This document shows positions 8,090-17,154 of a stretch of DNA of 64,000 nt, one piece after another. This stretch comes from an uncultured Granulosicoccaceae bacterium (GTDB lineage: Bacteria; Pseudomonadota; Gammaproteobacteria; Granulosicoccales; Granulosicoccaceae). The stretch lies in NCBI GenBank assembly GCA_938041955.1, contig CALISD010000042.1, forward strand, positions 62,001 through 126,000, read 5' to 3'. Each line of letters begins with the position of its first letter. Positions within the stretch are counted from its first letter, which is position 1. The notes under the pieces were generated by a model. The model searched no databases. It saw only the letters and a program-made list of their open reading frames with translations, and had not been told where the DNA came from. A program made the position numbers and the translations under genes.

Positions 8090-9154
8090 TTGATCAGTAA
8101 TAATTCCTTGAAATTAAATTCGTCTACAACAGTGCATTCACATCCAAAAGAAAGTGACCGTATTCTTGTCTGGGATGGTTGGCGTGGATTCGCAATTTTG
8201 TTGGTGCTGTGTGGCCATTTTTACGATATCCCGTTGGTGTGGGAAGATCGGATGGGTGTGGATGTATTCTTCGTACTATCTGGGATGTTAATGAGCATCC
8301 TTCTGTTTGAAAAACGTATTTCGCTTCGTGATTTTTATATTAGGAGGTTTAGCAGAATATATCCGGCGTTTTTTGTCTATTTGGTTTTTGCCTGTGTCGT
8401 GGGCGTCATTTTCTCTATTGAATTTTCCTGGTCTGAGTTGTTTTCCAGCTTGTTCTTTTTGAGAACTTACCTGCCGGTTGAGCCGGGTATATGGAGTAGT
8501 GGGCTGACTATCGCTCACTTGTGGTCTCTCAATATCGAGGAGCATGCCTATCTTTTTTTAAGTGTGGTGACGTTGCTGTTGGTGAATCGAAGGATTGTCG
8601 GCATAACACTGTTGCTGCTGGCTTTGGGCTCGATCTTACTAAGCTTTTATTATTACGCTCGATTAACCGCGGAGGATTTTAAGTTGTATTCAATCCGGAC
8701 CGAGAGCGCTGTAGTTTTTATACTATTTTCAGCTGGCTATGGCTTGCTTGCCCGCAAATACCAATGGACACTACCGTCGTGGATCCCGGTTGTCTGCCTT
8801 TTTATTGCCTTGATGTGCTATGTCGACGCCGCACCTGATTGGTTTGTATTTGCAGTGAGTCCCGTGGTATTGGGCATCGCGGTAAATCACCTTGATCAAA
8901 TGCCCTCGCTACTAAAAAGTATTTTTTCCAATGTTTTTATTCGCCATTTGGGGTTGTGGTCATACTCTATCTATTTGTGGCAGCAATTCTTTTTCGAGTA
9001 CTCATGGCGAATACCTGGCGGCAAAGTTACCGCGTTGCTATTGGCTTTTGCAGTGGGGGTGCTGTCCTATTATTTCCTTGAGCGCCCGGTACGGTATTGG
9101 GTAAACAGAAAATGGTCAGCTAATCCTGTTTATCGAGCTACGCCTCAAGCATAA
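8090..9154 (+). CDS. Acyltransferase 3 family O-acetyltransferase (OafA/YrhL type)
   Basis: A 354-residue multi-pass membrane acyltransferase. After a short N-terminal tail comes WDGWRGFAILLVLCGHF, holding the R and the conserved H of the family, then GVDVFFVLSGMLM and FYIRRFSRIYPAFF. Roughly ten hydrophobic segments end with YYFLERPVRYW. Such proteins transfer acetyl or other acyl groups onto surface glycans; at the left end of the exopolysaccharide locus this one probably decorates that polymer. No ATG fits the N-terminus. The frame opens after stops at 8003-8008 and TTG 8090 is the first usable codon, with no clear ribosome binding site, so the start is uncertain. Confidence 0.8.
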   Translation: MISNNSLKLNSSTTVHSHPKESDRILVWDGWRGFAILLVLCGHFYDIPLVWEDRMGVDVFFVLSGMLMSILLFEKRISLRDFYIRRFSRIYPAFFVYLVFACVVGVIFSIEFSWSELFSSLFFLRTYLPVEPGIWSSGLTIAHLWSLNIEEHAYLFLSVVTLLLVNRRIVGITLLLLALGSILLSFYYYARLTAEDFKLYSIRTESAVVFILFSAGYGLLARKYQWTLPSWIPVVCLFIALMCYVDAAPDWFVFAVSPVVLGIAVNHLDQMPSLLKSIFSNVFIRHLGLWSYSIYLWQQFFFEYSWRIPGGKVTALLLAFAVGVLSYYFLERPVRYWVNRKWSANPVYRATPQA

Positions 9155-9210
9155 GGTGAAAATCCTGGAAACGCATTGGGTGCTTTACCAGCTTAGGACT
9201 GATGCCGGGC

Positions 9211-10680
9211 TTATGTCAGCCTGGCAATCAAATTACTGGCGCTGCTGTTCGCAAATGCCCGTTCAGTTTTATCCAGCACAGTAAAGTACGCAAGCACTAC
9301 GTACACGACTGCAGCTATCAGCGCTAATCCGATGAGGCTTAAATAGCCGTCCGGGGCGTGGTATTTCGCAAAGTAGGCGAGCATTGCATACAGGACTATG
9401 CTGGCCGGAACTATGCGCAGATAGGTTTCTTTGAAATACGCTGGTAGTGAAAAGTTAATCACTCTGCTGGTTAAAATTGGAGTGACCACTGCGTAAAAAA
9501 CTATTTGCGTGAAGGCTGTCGCCACCGCAACACCCACCAGGCCAAATTTTTGAATCAGTAATATGCTTAGGATTAAGTTAGCCACAGAGAACAGCATGTT
9601 GTAAGTGGAGAATCTTTGATGGTTGGAGGTACCAAGCAGTATTGAGTAGCTAAGCAATTGTGGGCTCTTAATTAGCTGTGTAAAGAACATAATCGATAGT
9701 AAGGTTGAGCATTCAACTGCGTATCGAGGACCCATCCAGATGCCAATAAAGTTATCACCGAGCGCGAGTATTCCAATGCAAAGCAGGTTGGATAGAACAA
9801 GTACGGCTTTGGTGCCAGTAATATAGGTCCTATATAAAGACTCGTCTTTGGTGGCTTCTTGCTCACTGAAAACTGGAACAAACGTTTGCGCTACTGCGAA
9901 GATTAGTTTGTTGCTGTACTCGCTTAAGCTCCAGGGGATTGTGTAGATTGTTATCGCTGCTGCCGAGAGGAAATAACCAATAACAAAAGCGTCACTGTAA
10001 TAAATCAGCTGCATGCCGAGCATCGTCATGAAAGTGAATTTACTGTAGTGAAAGATTGATTTTACCGTTGCTCTGTCGGCATGCTTCGCTGTGATCTCGA
10101 CTTGCGGTTCGGTTTTTTTCATTAAAAAAGCCAGCAGGAATGTCGCGAGCAGATTGCCGATAAGTGATATCACCCCCATGGCCAATAGATCGTAATTTGA
10201 GGTCAGGGCAATATAGAAGACTACTGCTTTGAAGAGTGCGGCGAATAAGATCGCGGCATTCGTTATTTCGTTTCTTTGAAAGCCGTAGAAAGCGCCGAAG
10301 AACACACCGGAGGATACGAATATTGACACATCGATAGCGCCGATGATGACAAGGGTGTGAACGGTGTCCCTCAGGTCAGCGCTGATGTTAAAAGTGTTAA
10401 CCACCAAGTCTGCGATAAACGGGCTGAGTACTATCAGGAATCCCCCCACTACCAGCAGAATCGCTATGCCTGAGGAGAATACGACGTTGATTGATTTATA
10501 GTCGTTTAGCGCTTTGTACTTTGAGACATACTTGGCGACAGCTGAGCTGACACCCAGATCCAATAAAGTCATATACCCGGTCAGGGCGGCGATAATTGAC
10601 CAAATGCCGTATTTGGTATCACCAAGCGTGTTGACCAAAAACGGTGACAATAAGAAGGCGATAGCAATAGCGCCGAACAT
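9211..10680 (-). CDS. Wzx-type polysaccharide flippase (MOP/MATE superfamily)
   Basis: An integral membrane protein of at least 489 residues with about 12-14 hydrophobic segments and the N-terminal motif LGDTKYGIWSIIAALTGY followed by LLDLGVSSAVAKYVSKYK, typical of lipid-linked oligosaccharide flippases. It should move undecaprenyl-linked repeat units to the periplasm for polymerisation. The ATG at 10680 has no ribosome binding site. The frame upstream encodes KTILKNVFSNYVG, the usual beginning of this family, but contains no ATG, GTG or TTG back to a stop inside the preceding gene. The real start is therefore probably a rare codon near 10725-10731, or there is a sequence error. Confidence 0.85.
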   Translation of the reverse strand: MFGAIAIAFLLSPFLVNTLGDTKYGIWSIIAALTGYMTLLDLGVSSAVAKYVSKYKALNDYKSINVVFSSGIAILLVVGGFLIVLSPFIADLVVNTFNISADLRDTVHTLVIIGAIDVSIFVSSGVFFGAFYGFQRNEITNAAILFAALFKAVVFYIALTSNYDLLAMGVISLIGNLLATFLLAFLMKKTEPQVEITAKHADRATVKSIFHYSKFTFMTMLGMQLIYYSDAFVIGYFLSAAAITIYTIPWSLSEYSNKLIFAVAQTFVPVFSEQEATKDESLYRTYITGTKAVLVLSNLLCIGILALGDNFIGIWMGPRYAVECSTLLSIMFFTQLIKSPQLLSYSILLGTSNHQRFSTYNMLFSVANLILSILLIQKFGLVGVAVATAFTQIVFYAVVTPILTSRVINFSLPAYFKETYLRIVPASIVLYAMLAYFAKYHAPDGYLSLIGLALIAAVVYVVLAYFTVLDKTERAFANSSASNLIARLT

Positions 10681-10787
10681 ACCAACGTAATTCGAGAAAA
10701 CGTTTTTTAGGATTGTTTTAAAGATAACGATCGACCTGGTTATTGCTGTTACGCTGCCTAAGGCATGTATATTCTGGTGCGGCGGTG

Positions 10788-11366
10788 CTAGCGCTGCTTT
10801 ATTACGGTGGCCGGATTGCCTGCCACAATTTGGTTGTCTTCAACTGCATGGACTACAACGGAGCCAGCAGCCACTACACACTTGTTGCCGATGTCAGCCA
10901 TTATAATGGCGCCGTTGCCAATCCAGGTGTCTTCACCGACCTGAATCTTTGTCAGTGTTCCGCCCTGATCACGTATCGGAATGTCCGTGCTCTCAATAGA
11001 GTGCTGTCGTTTGCCGCTCAGGAGGTGTACACCACTGCCGAGCAGGCAATCTTGCCCGATTTTGCAACTCCCGATATTGCATTGCGGCCCAATATATGTG
11101 CCATGTGAGATTTCAGTGTCGAATTGTGAGAACAGAGTCCCGAAGGATATAACAACACCCTGATCACAGTGGGTCATTGTGAGGTGGTAAAAGCTGTTTC
11201 GCAGGTAGCTACCGATCTTGCCGGGGATCAGGCTCATGAATTGTGAACAAGATGCAAACGCGCTGTTTTTATCTGCAATTGCCAGAAGGCGATACGCTAA
11301 GTAGACCGGCAATATACAAAGCAATGTGACCAGTTGAGCAATATTTTTGACGTTTGGTTTTTGCAT
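10788..11366 (-). CDS. Hexapeptide-repeat acyltransferase (LbH family, WcaF/LpxA-like)
   Basis: A 192-residue protein with an N-terminal hydrophobic stretch (residues 10-30). A left-handed beta-helix domain follows, from ISHGTYIGPQCNIGSCKIG through VGEDTWIGNGAIIMADIG to GSVVVHAVEDNQIVAGNPA. The final motif is the acyl-CoA binding end of serine acetyltransferase/WcaF-like enzymes. It probably O-acetylates a sugar of the exopolysaccharide. It lies upstream of the flippase on the same strand, and the flippase frame runs back into its 3' end, so the two are likely co-transcribed. Confidence 0.8.
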   Translation of the reverse strand: MQKPNVKNIAQLVTLLCILPVYLAYRLLAIADKNSAFASCSQFMSLIPGKIGSYLRNSFYHLTMTHCDQGVVISFGTLFSQFDTEISHGTYIGPQCNIGSCKIGQDCLLGSGVHLLSGKRQHSIESTDIPIRDQGGTLTKIQVGEDTWIGNGAIIMADIGNKCVVAAGSVVVHAVEDNQIVAGNPATVIKQR

Positions 11367-11672
11367 GGTGGTCAGGTTCGATTGTGAGGTCAGATAGGCT
11401 TGTGATGAGTACTGATTTGTTGAGGTGCACTAATTGCAGGAAATCACAGACGGCATAGTGTGCCATGCCTATTCTGAAAAATCTGAGACAAATTGATCAG
11501 ATTAAGTGTGTACTAGTATCTTGTTAGTGTACGACTACGTGCCCAGTTTTTTTATGGTGAGTCACGCTGTTTTACATCTTTCAAAGTGGGCGAGCTTAGA
11601 AAGCGCTAACGTCACTGACTCTGTTCAGGCTACTGTGGTTTACAATAGTCTCAAATCAACAATTGCGAAATA
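11367..11672. other. Divergent intergenic region, 306 bp
   Basis: This AT-richer stretch separates the leftward acetyltransferase/flippase genes from the rightward FemAB-like gene and must hold promoters for both. No box pair close to a sigma-70 consensus was recognised and no gene or RNA is evident. Confidence 0.35.
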
Positions 11673-13094
11673 ATGTCGAAGTTAAATCAAAAAATCAGAA
11701 CCGGGTTGCGAAAAAATTCGGCCTTGTTGTTGGATGATCTATCGCTGAAAACAGAAAGCCCTGAAGCGGTTAAAAACAGCCTCTCCAAAATCGCTGCTCT
11801 GCTTAAGCAAGAAGATCAGATTAACCTTGATCGCAAGAAGTTATCGCGCCAGATAGGCTTAGCTCGCAAGGAAAACAAAGACCCGGCGGCCATCATTGAG
11901 GGCGTTTCTGGTTTAACGGCCCAGATAAAGCTGCTGTCGAGCCAGATTGACGATGAAATAACGATTATTGAGCAGGCATGTAAGCCGAATGAGTCTCTCC
12001 AATTGCCATCGATGCCGAAGCATTTGCTTGTTGTCAGTAAGGCGCTTGAGTCTGACGTGTCAGCATTGACGCTGACGCACAGTGATGTGATTGATGAGGT
12101 TGAGTGGCAACGATATGTTGATTCAGTCAATCACTCGAATGTTTATCATCACGCCAGGTGGTGTGCTCTGATCAAACAGAACTTTGGTCATACGCCGCAC
12201 TACATTACGTGCCGTAAGCCAAATGGTGAGCTTTGCGGTGTGTTTCCAACGGTGCACCTTAAAAGTCGTCTGTTTGGCTCTTTTGTCGTATCCATGCCGT
12301 ATTTTAACTATGGCGGTCCGCTAAGTGAGTATGTAGAGGTTGAACAACAGATGTTGGCATACGCCGCCGATCTGGGCGATGAGCTGGAATGTTCGCACAT
12401 GGAGGTGAGGGAGACACACAGCCGTGAGGGGTGGTTATCTAAGCAACACAAAGTCACTATGATTCTACCTTTGCCAGAAAGTGATCAGAAGCTCGACAAA
12501 CAGTTAGGCGCTAAGGTGCGTGCTCAGGTCAAGAAGGCGGCTCAGGCGGACCTTCATTATCAAGTGGGAGGAGCTGAATTACTTGGGCAGTTTTATCAGG
12601 TGTTTAGCCACAACATGAGAGACCTTGGGACGCCGGTATATAGCAAGCAATTCTTTGCCAGTATACTAGAGCAGTTTTCCGACAGCGCAAGCATTGCAAT
12701 TGTGAGTCACAATAATAAGCCGGTAGCGGTAGGGTTTTTATTGGGCCATAACGATAAACTCGAGATCCCGTGGGCGTCATCGTTGCGCAAAGCCAATCCA
12801 CTGGGCGCAAATATGTATATGTATCGCCAGATACTAAAAACGGCGGTGGAGCGCGGTTATGCGTTTTTCGATTTCGGCAGGTCAAGTAAAGGCGCAAGTA
12901 CATACCAGTACAAAAAACAGTGGGGCGCTCAAGAGTACCCACTACATTGGCACTACTGGCTTAAAGATTCCGATGAACTGCCGGAGCTGAATCCGAATAA
13001 TCCAAAATATAAATTGGTTATAAAGGCATGGCAAAAACTACCAGTGATGGTTGCCAATAGGATTGGCCCTATGCTGGTGCGTAACCTACCTTAG
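11673..13094 (+). CDS. FemAB/GNAT-fold protein of the XrtA/PEP-CTERM type, with an N-terminal coiled-coil arm
   Basis: A 473-residue protein. The C-terminal ~345 residues form a double GNAT FemAB-like domain (WQRYVDSVNHSNVYHHARW, later FFDFGRSSKGASTYQYKKQWG), as found in XrtA-associated exopolysaccharide clusters. FemAB proteins add amino acids from aminoacyl-tRNA to peptidoglycan; in these clusters the acceptor is unknown. The N-terminal ~130 residues are extra. Residues about 38-110 form a helical hairpin with RKKLSRQIGLARKENKD at 54-70, closely resembling the tRNA-binding arm of seryl-tRNA synthetase. A tRNA-binding role is inferred. ATG 11673 is the start, with no strong ribosome binding site. 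Confidence 0.8.
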   Translation: MSKLNQKIRTGLRKNSALLLDDLSLKTESPEAVKNSLSKIAALLKQEDQINLDRKKLSRQIGLARKENKDPAAIIEGVSGLTAQIKLLSSQIDDEITIIEQACKPNESLQLPSMPKHLLVVSKALESDVSALTLTHSDVIDEVEWQRYVDSVNHSNVYHHARWCALIKQNFGHTPHYITCRKPNGELCGVFPTVHLKSRLFGSFVVSMPYFNYGGPLSEYVEVEQQMLAYAADLGDELECSHMEVRETHSREGWLSKQHKVTMILPLPESDQKLDKQLGAKVRAQVKKAAQADLHYQVGGAELLGQFYQVFSHNMRDLGTPVYSKQFFASILEQFSDSASIAIVSHNNKPVAVGFLLGHNDKLEIPWASSLRKANPLGANMYMYRQILKTAVERGYAFFDFGRSSKGASTYQYKKQWGAQEYPLHWHYWLKDSDELPELNPNNPKYKLVIKAWQKLPVMVANRIGPMLVRNLP

Positions 13095-13137
13095 TTTTAA
13101 GGCAACTTTAGGCCGGCAATGTGGTCTGAATTATTAT

Positions 13138-14301
13138 CTAGATAGCGAGAACAGGCTCCCGATCCAGGACTTGGTAGTAGAGCTCTGTATATTCCCGGGC
13201 CATTCTATTGGCAGAGAACTTTTCATTGATGTGGTCTGCTGCTGCTAATGAAATTCGATTTGCCAGTGGTTCATCCCACAAAAGTTTTTTGCAGCATTGT
13301 TCCAGTTCATCCTTGTTTCCAAGTGTGGCTAAAAGACCAGTTTTTTCGTGTTCAAGGAGTTGATTAACACCTGGTATGTCGTAGGCTGCTACAGGGACTC
13401 CCATGGCCATTGCTTCCATCAGGCAGCGTGGTATGCCTTCGAGTGTAGAGCACATGGCAAAAAGATCGAAATCATTTAAATAGGACAACGGATCGTTCTG
13501 GAATCCAAGAAACGAAATTCGATCCCGTGCTTTCAGCCCGTCAGAGTAGCTTTCGAATTTTTCCCGGCTGTCACCGTCGCCGAGTAAAACAAGTTTTAAT
13601 CCGCTATTGGAAGCTGCCAGTTTCTCGAAAACATCAAGCAGATGACTCACATTTTTGCGCTCAATCATCTGTCCGATAAAACCTATTGTTTTGCTTTCCG
13701 GTGCGTTCAGGGGTGTGTCAGCAGTTCTCTCAACCGGAGATTCCGCTGGCAATCGGTAGTCGATATCCTTAAGGTCTACCCCGTTGCGTATGTAGATTAT
13801 TTTGTCTTCGGCTACGCCGAATTTTTCTACATCTGAATACAACTCACGTGAGAGTGGTACAACGTAGTCGAAGTACTTAAACGTTCTACAGCCTGCTGAA
13901 ATAAAGAGCTCAAGCTTCCAATCATTTGTTTTCTCAAATCCGTGGGGTGTTGTGATGCATTTTATTCCGGCAATCTTTGATGCGATAAGGCCGAGTATGT
14001 CTGACTTATATCCGTGAGAATGAAGCACATCTATTTGATTGTCTTTAATTACTTTCACGAGTGATTTAACAGCACGCACATCAAATCTTCCGCTCATGTC
14101 AACATGATGGCTTTTTAGGTCTAGTGCATTGAAGTCTTCTATTAGCTTAAGGTCGTGGTTTTCTGGTTCCCTGGTGACTACAAGTTCAGAAGTGACCAGG
14201 TTTCTATCACTGTTGTTTGCCAAAGCCAGAATCCACTTTTCAGCGCCATAAAAGCCTGTAGAACAGATAAAATGTAATACTTTGATTGGAGCGGTGGTCA
14301 T
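13138..14301 (-). CDS. Family 4 glycosyltransferase
   Basis: About 387 residues with a GT-B fold. The N-terminal acceptor half begins KVLHFICSTGFYGAEKWILA. The C-terminal donor half has GFIGQMIERKNVSHLLDVFE, LLGDGDSREKFE and the EX7E-type EGIPRCLMEAMAMGVPVAA. It should be a retaining transferase adding a hexose to the lipid-linked repeat unit on the cytoplasmic face. ATG 14301 (MTTAPIK) has a weak GAG seven bases upstream; a TTG at 14313 would add four residues. It follows the lyase-like gene by 20 bp on the same strand. Confidence 0.85.
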   Translation of the reverse strand: MTTAPIKVLHFICSTGFYGAEKWILALANNSDRNLVTSELVVTREPENHDLKLIEDFNALDLKSHHVDMSGRFDVRAVKSLVKVIKDNQIDVLHSHGYKSDILGLIASKIAGIKCITTPHGFEKTNDWKLELFISAGCRTFKYFDYVVPLSRELYSDVEKFGVAEDKIIYIRNGVDLKDIDYRLPAESPVERTADTPLNAPESKTIGFIGQMIERKNVSHLLDVFEKLAASNSGLKLVLLGDGDSREKFESYSDGLKARDRISFLGFQNDPLSYLNDFDLFAMCSTLEGIPRCLMEAMAMGVPVAAYDIPGVNQLLEHEKTGLLATLGNKDELEQCCKKLLWDEPLANRISLAAADHINEKFSANRMAREYTELYYQVLDREPVLAI

Positions 14302-14321
14302 AGGTCTACTCAATGTCTGGG

Positions 14322-16892
14322 CTAGCCAGTACGTGTTTTTATCCAGCGCATTTCATTGCCAATTTTAAATTTCGACAAACATGATACCCACACACCAGCG
14401 ATATACTTTAAGTGGGAGGCGGGTGTGTGAAAGCACTCTTCCTGATCGGTGATTGGTTTTTCCATGACCGCCGGGTAAGGCAAGCTATCCATATCCAGAA
14501 AAGCCGATGGCCCATGGTTTTGCAGAAGCAGTATTTGAATCCTTGAGTAGTGCAGCGTGTCAGACGTAGATAATTCGTTAGTCACGTAGTCTCTAAAGTA
14601 TCGTGCTTTTTCCAGGAACGGCTTTCTGTCCTTTACGGCGTATTTGTAGGCGGCGTAAAGTATGTGTATTTTTCTAGGTTCCTGTGCCGTCCATGTAGCG
14701 TTGGGATAGTCCAGTTTGTGTGCGTTCTCTAGATACGGTTCTTCGTTCTTTACCATCCATTTTGCATAGTGTAGAAGCGTTGCGCGAGCATAGTAGAAAG
14801 AATGATCGAACTGATTGAGTTCACGCTTGAGATCCAGGTAGCGGATGACTTCTTGCAGAAAAATTACGTAGTACCAGGTGAGTTCAATATTGTCGAAGCC
14901 TCTGGCTTCTATTTCGTCTGATGGACCTGCAGTTTTACTTATGATGTTTTCGATTTGAACAAGATATTTCTTTTCAGTCGTTAGCTCATAGCAATCCATC
15001 AGGGTGCGTAGGTAGTTACCTGTGCCTCTATCCATCGGATAGGTGTATTTAAAGATTTTGGCACCTTTGCAGGTTTGCACGAAATTCTTACTGTCTTCCC
15101 TTAGAGTTTTTTTCGCCGCTTCAATGACGGATCCTGTGCCCTCAATGTAATTGCGTATCCATTCGCCCATGCCAAGCACCGTTGCCTTTGCCTCTGTATC
15201 GCCTGTCATGTAATAGTGATACACAAGACCGCTGCTGTAGCAATGCTGAGGGCCCGGGCCACCACCTGATGAAGGGTGTCCTTGATCGTTAATCTGCAGA
15301 GACGAAAAGGTTCGATGAGTTGCAGTCTGGGCGTGGGCGTAGTGATCGGTATGCCAGAATAGACCGTTATTGTATTCAACCCGGTCCTGATCTGTCCGGT
15401 AAATATCAATATCCATCACATGTTGCGCAAGGTCTATTGTGAGTTGTTGCCAGCGAGGATCACCGGTTAAGGCGAACTGTTTTGCAAAGCCCCATATGGA
15501 ATCGTATTGATTGTTATAGTGAGAGACGAAGATGTCATCTCCGGTGTGGAAAGCGGCTTCGTGATCGGCGTAGACTTCACCATAGTTGCGCCAGCCAAAC
15601 TCATCCAATTGTTCGCGCTTTGCATTAAACCCGCGCTCTTCATTCATGGAGGGGTGGAGCAGTTTTTCATACGGTTCGTATGACATCTGGTGATCGAAAT
15701 AACTGAAAACACCTGACTCTTTGTAAATGCCCGGTTCGATGTACGCGATCGGTCGCGTGCACGTTACATGATCAATTGTGTCGTCAGTAAGAAACTGAAA
15801 GAAGATGTCGTGAGTCTTTCTCTCACCCCCTTGCAGTTCATGTCCATCATCGTGGTGAAACGGGAACAGTCGTAGTGTTGCCGACGATGGCTCTATATCA
15901 ATGCTCTTTGGAAAGTTTTGCCAAAAATCTTTTAGTTGAACCGTAAAGGCAAAGTTGTCTGTGGTGTTGATAGCAAGAGTCGGGTTTGATCGTGTCCCCT
16001 CTTGTAGAGTCTCGTGTTCAGTAGTTAACTTGTATCCACAGAATTTGTTGCAAACTTTCCCTTCACTATTAACGTGTACCGGACTGTCCCAGTTTTGTCC
16101 GCCACTGGAGGCTTGAAACAGAACCATTGCTTGTGTTGAGTCGACCCAAGTAGATTCTGCCTCAAGTTTTAGTTTTGACACACAGTTTGCCTGATTCTCC
16201 ATCGCAATAGAGAAATCTTTAAACTTTACAGATCCTGGATCTCCGAGGTCCCATATGCCCCCGGGATGTGAAGCTCGAGTTGGATTGTGCAGCTGGCAGA
16301 GTAACTGTAGCTGTCCACCGGGCAGTACTTCGAATTTGAACTGTGTGTTTAAGTGTAAGCCGGTACTATCAGAGAAAGTACCATTTACAATACAGACGCA
16401 CGATAGGTTGTCTTGTTCATGAATGCGGGTTTCATTAATTTGCAATCGACAGTTTTCGCCGAACATATTGGTAAGTGTTGGATAATAATTGTCGCGATTC
16501 CAAACATCTTTTCCGTCAATTGTTACAGATGGAAAAACAGAATCAGTGTTTTTTTCAAAAACGTATTTGAAATTATCACTTTGAATACTAATCGAGTGAT
16601 CGGTTTCATCTATCTGTAGAATTGCCGGTAGCGGTGTGTCGTCAGCTACTTTTACGACCAACTCGGCAGACGTTAAGTTGGTATGTTCCAGTGATATTTT
16701 CACCATGCACCATTTGACGCTCCCATCTGACCAGTGGGCCGTTGGTGTTATGGTTGCGTTGACGCGATCGTTGTCTCTATAAACCACTAACGCATCACAG
16801 TGCGTAATCAGACCTTTAGATAAAGGCAGTCCTACGCGGGCGAAATTTGCGCCAATTTGTAGTTGGGTGAGATTGATTTTTAATGGTTGCAT
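14322..16892 (-). CDS. PcRGLX/YetA-like (exo-rhamnogalacturonan lyase-related) protein
   Basis: A large 856-residue protein with no signal peptide visible. The N-terminal region has the pattern ARVGLPLSKGLITHCDALVV, then TAHWSDGSVKWCMVK, seen in the first beta-rich domain of PcRGLX/YetA-like proteins. A middle beta-rich region (about 150-400) is followed by a helical (alpha/alpha)6-type region (about 430-830) with HTDHYAHAQTATHRTFSS and SSGGGPGPQHCYSSGLVYHY, the His/Tyr-rich segment expected near an active site. Family members cleave or rearrange uronate-containing glycans; the substrate here may be the locus' own polymer. It is co-directional with the glycosyltransferase downstream. The family call comes from motif memory. 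Confidence 0.5.
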   Translation of the reverse strand: MQPLKINLTQLQIGANFARVGLPLSKGLITHCDALVVYRDNDRVNATITPTAHWSDGSVKWCMVKISLEHTNLTSAELVVKVADDTPLPAILQIDETDHSISIQSDNFKYVFEKNTDSVFPSVTIDGKDVWNRDNYYPTLTNMFGENCRLQINETRIHEQDNLSCVCIVNGTFSDSTGLHLNTQFKFEVLPGGQLQLLCQLHNPTRASHPGGIWDLGDPGSVKFKDFSIAMENQANCVSKLKLEAESTWVDSTQAMVLFQASSGGQNWDSPVHVNSEGKVCNKFCGYKLTTEHETLQEGTRSNPTLAINTTDNFAFTVQLKDFWQNFPKSIDIEPSSATLRLFPFHHDDGHELQGGERKTHDIFFQFLTDDTIDHVTCTRPIAYIEPGIYKESGVFSYFDHQMSYEPYEKLLHPSMNEERGFNAKREQLDEFGWRNYGEVYADHEAAFHTGDDIFVSHYNNQYDSIWGFAKQFALTGDPRWQQLTIDLAQHVMDIDIYRTDQDRVEYNNGLFWHTDHYAHAQTATHRTFSSLQINDQGHPSSGGGPGPQHCYSSGLVYHYYMTGDTEAKATVLGMGEWIRNYIEGTGSVIEAAKKTLREDSKNFVQTCKGAKIFKYTYPMDRGTGNYLRTLMDCYELTTEKKYLVQIENIISKTAGPSDEIEARGFDNIELTWYYVIFLQEVIRYLDLKRELNQFDHSFYYARATLLHYAKWMVKNEEPYLENAHKLDYPNATWTAQEPRKIHILYAAYKYAVKDRKPFLEKARYFRDYVTNELSTSDTLHYSRIQILLLQNHGPSAFLDMDSLPYPAVMEKPITDQEECFHTPASHLKYIAGVWVSCLSKFKIGNEMRWIKTRTG

Positions 16893-17154
16893 TGATTGTT
16901 GAGCGTGGCTTGTGAAGGACCGGGTGTGTTATACACAAATTTAGACAAGTTATAGTGTGATTGTGTTTTATAACCTTGAAATTTGTTGTAAAAATGTATG
17001 CTCATGTCAGTTGTGCCGTTCGCTGCCTTGTGACAGGGCAATCGGTTTGGCAGCCGAACGAGCAACTTTTAGTGTTTCTCGATAGTATTACTCATTTGAA
17101 TGGCCCAAGTCGGCATAAACTATTCTACGCTTCCAATTTTCGACACTATAGAAA

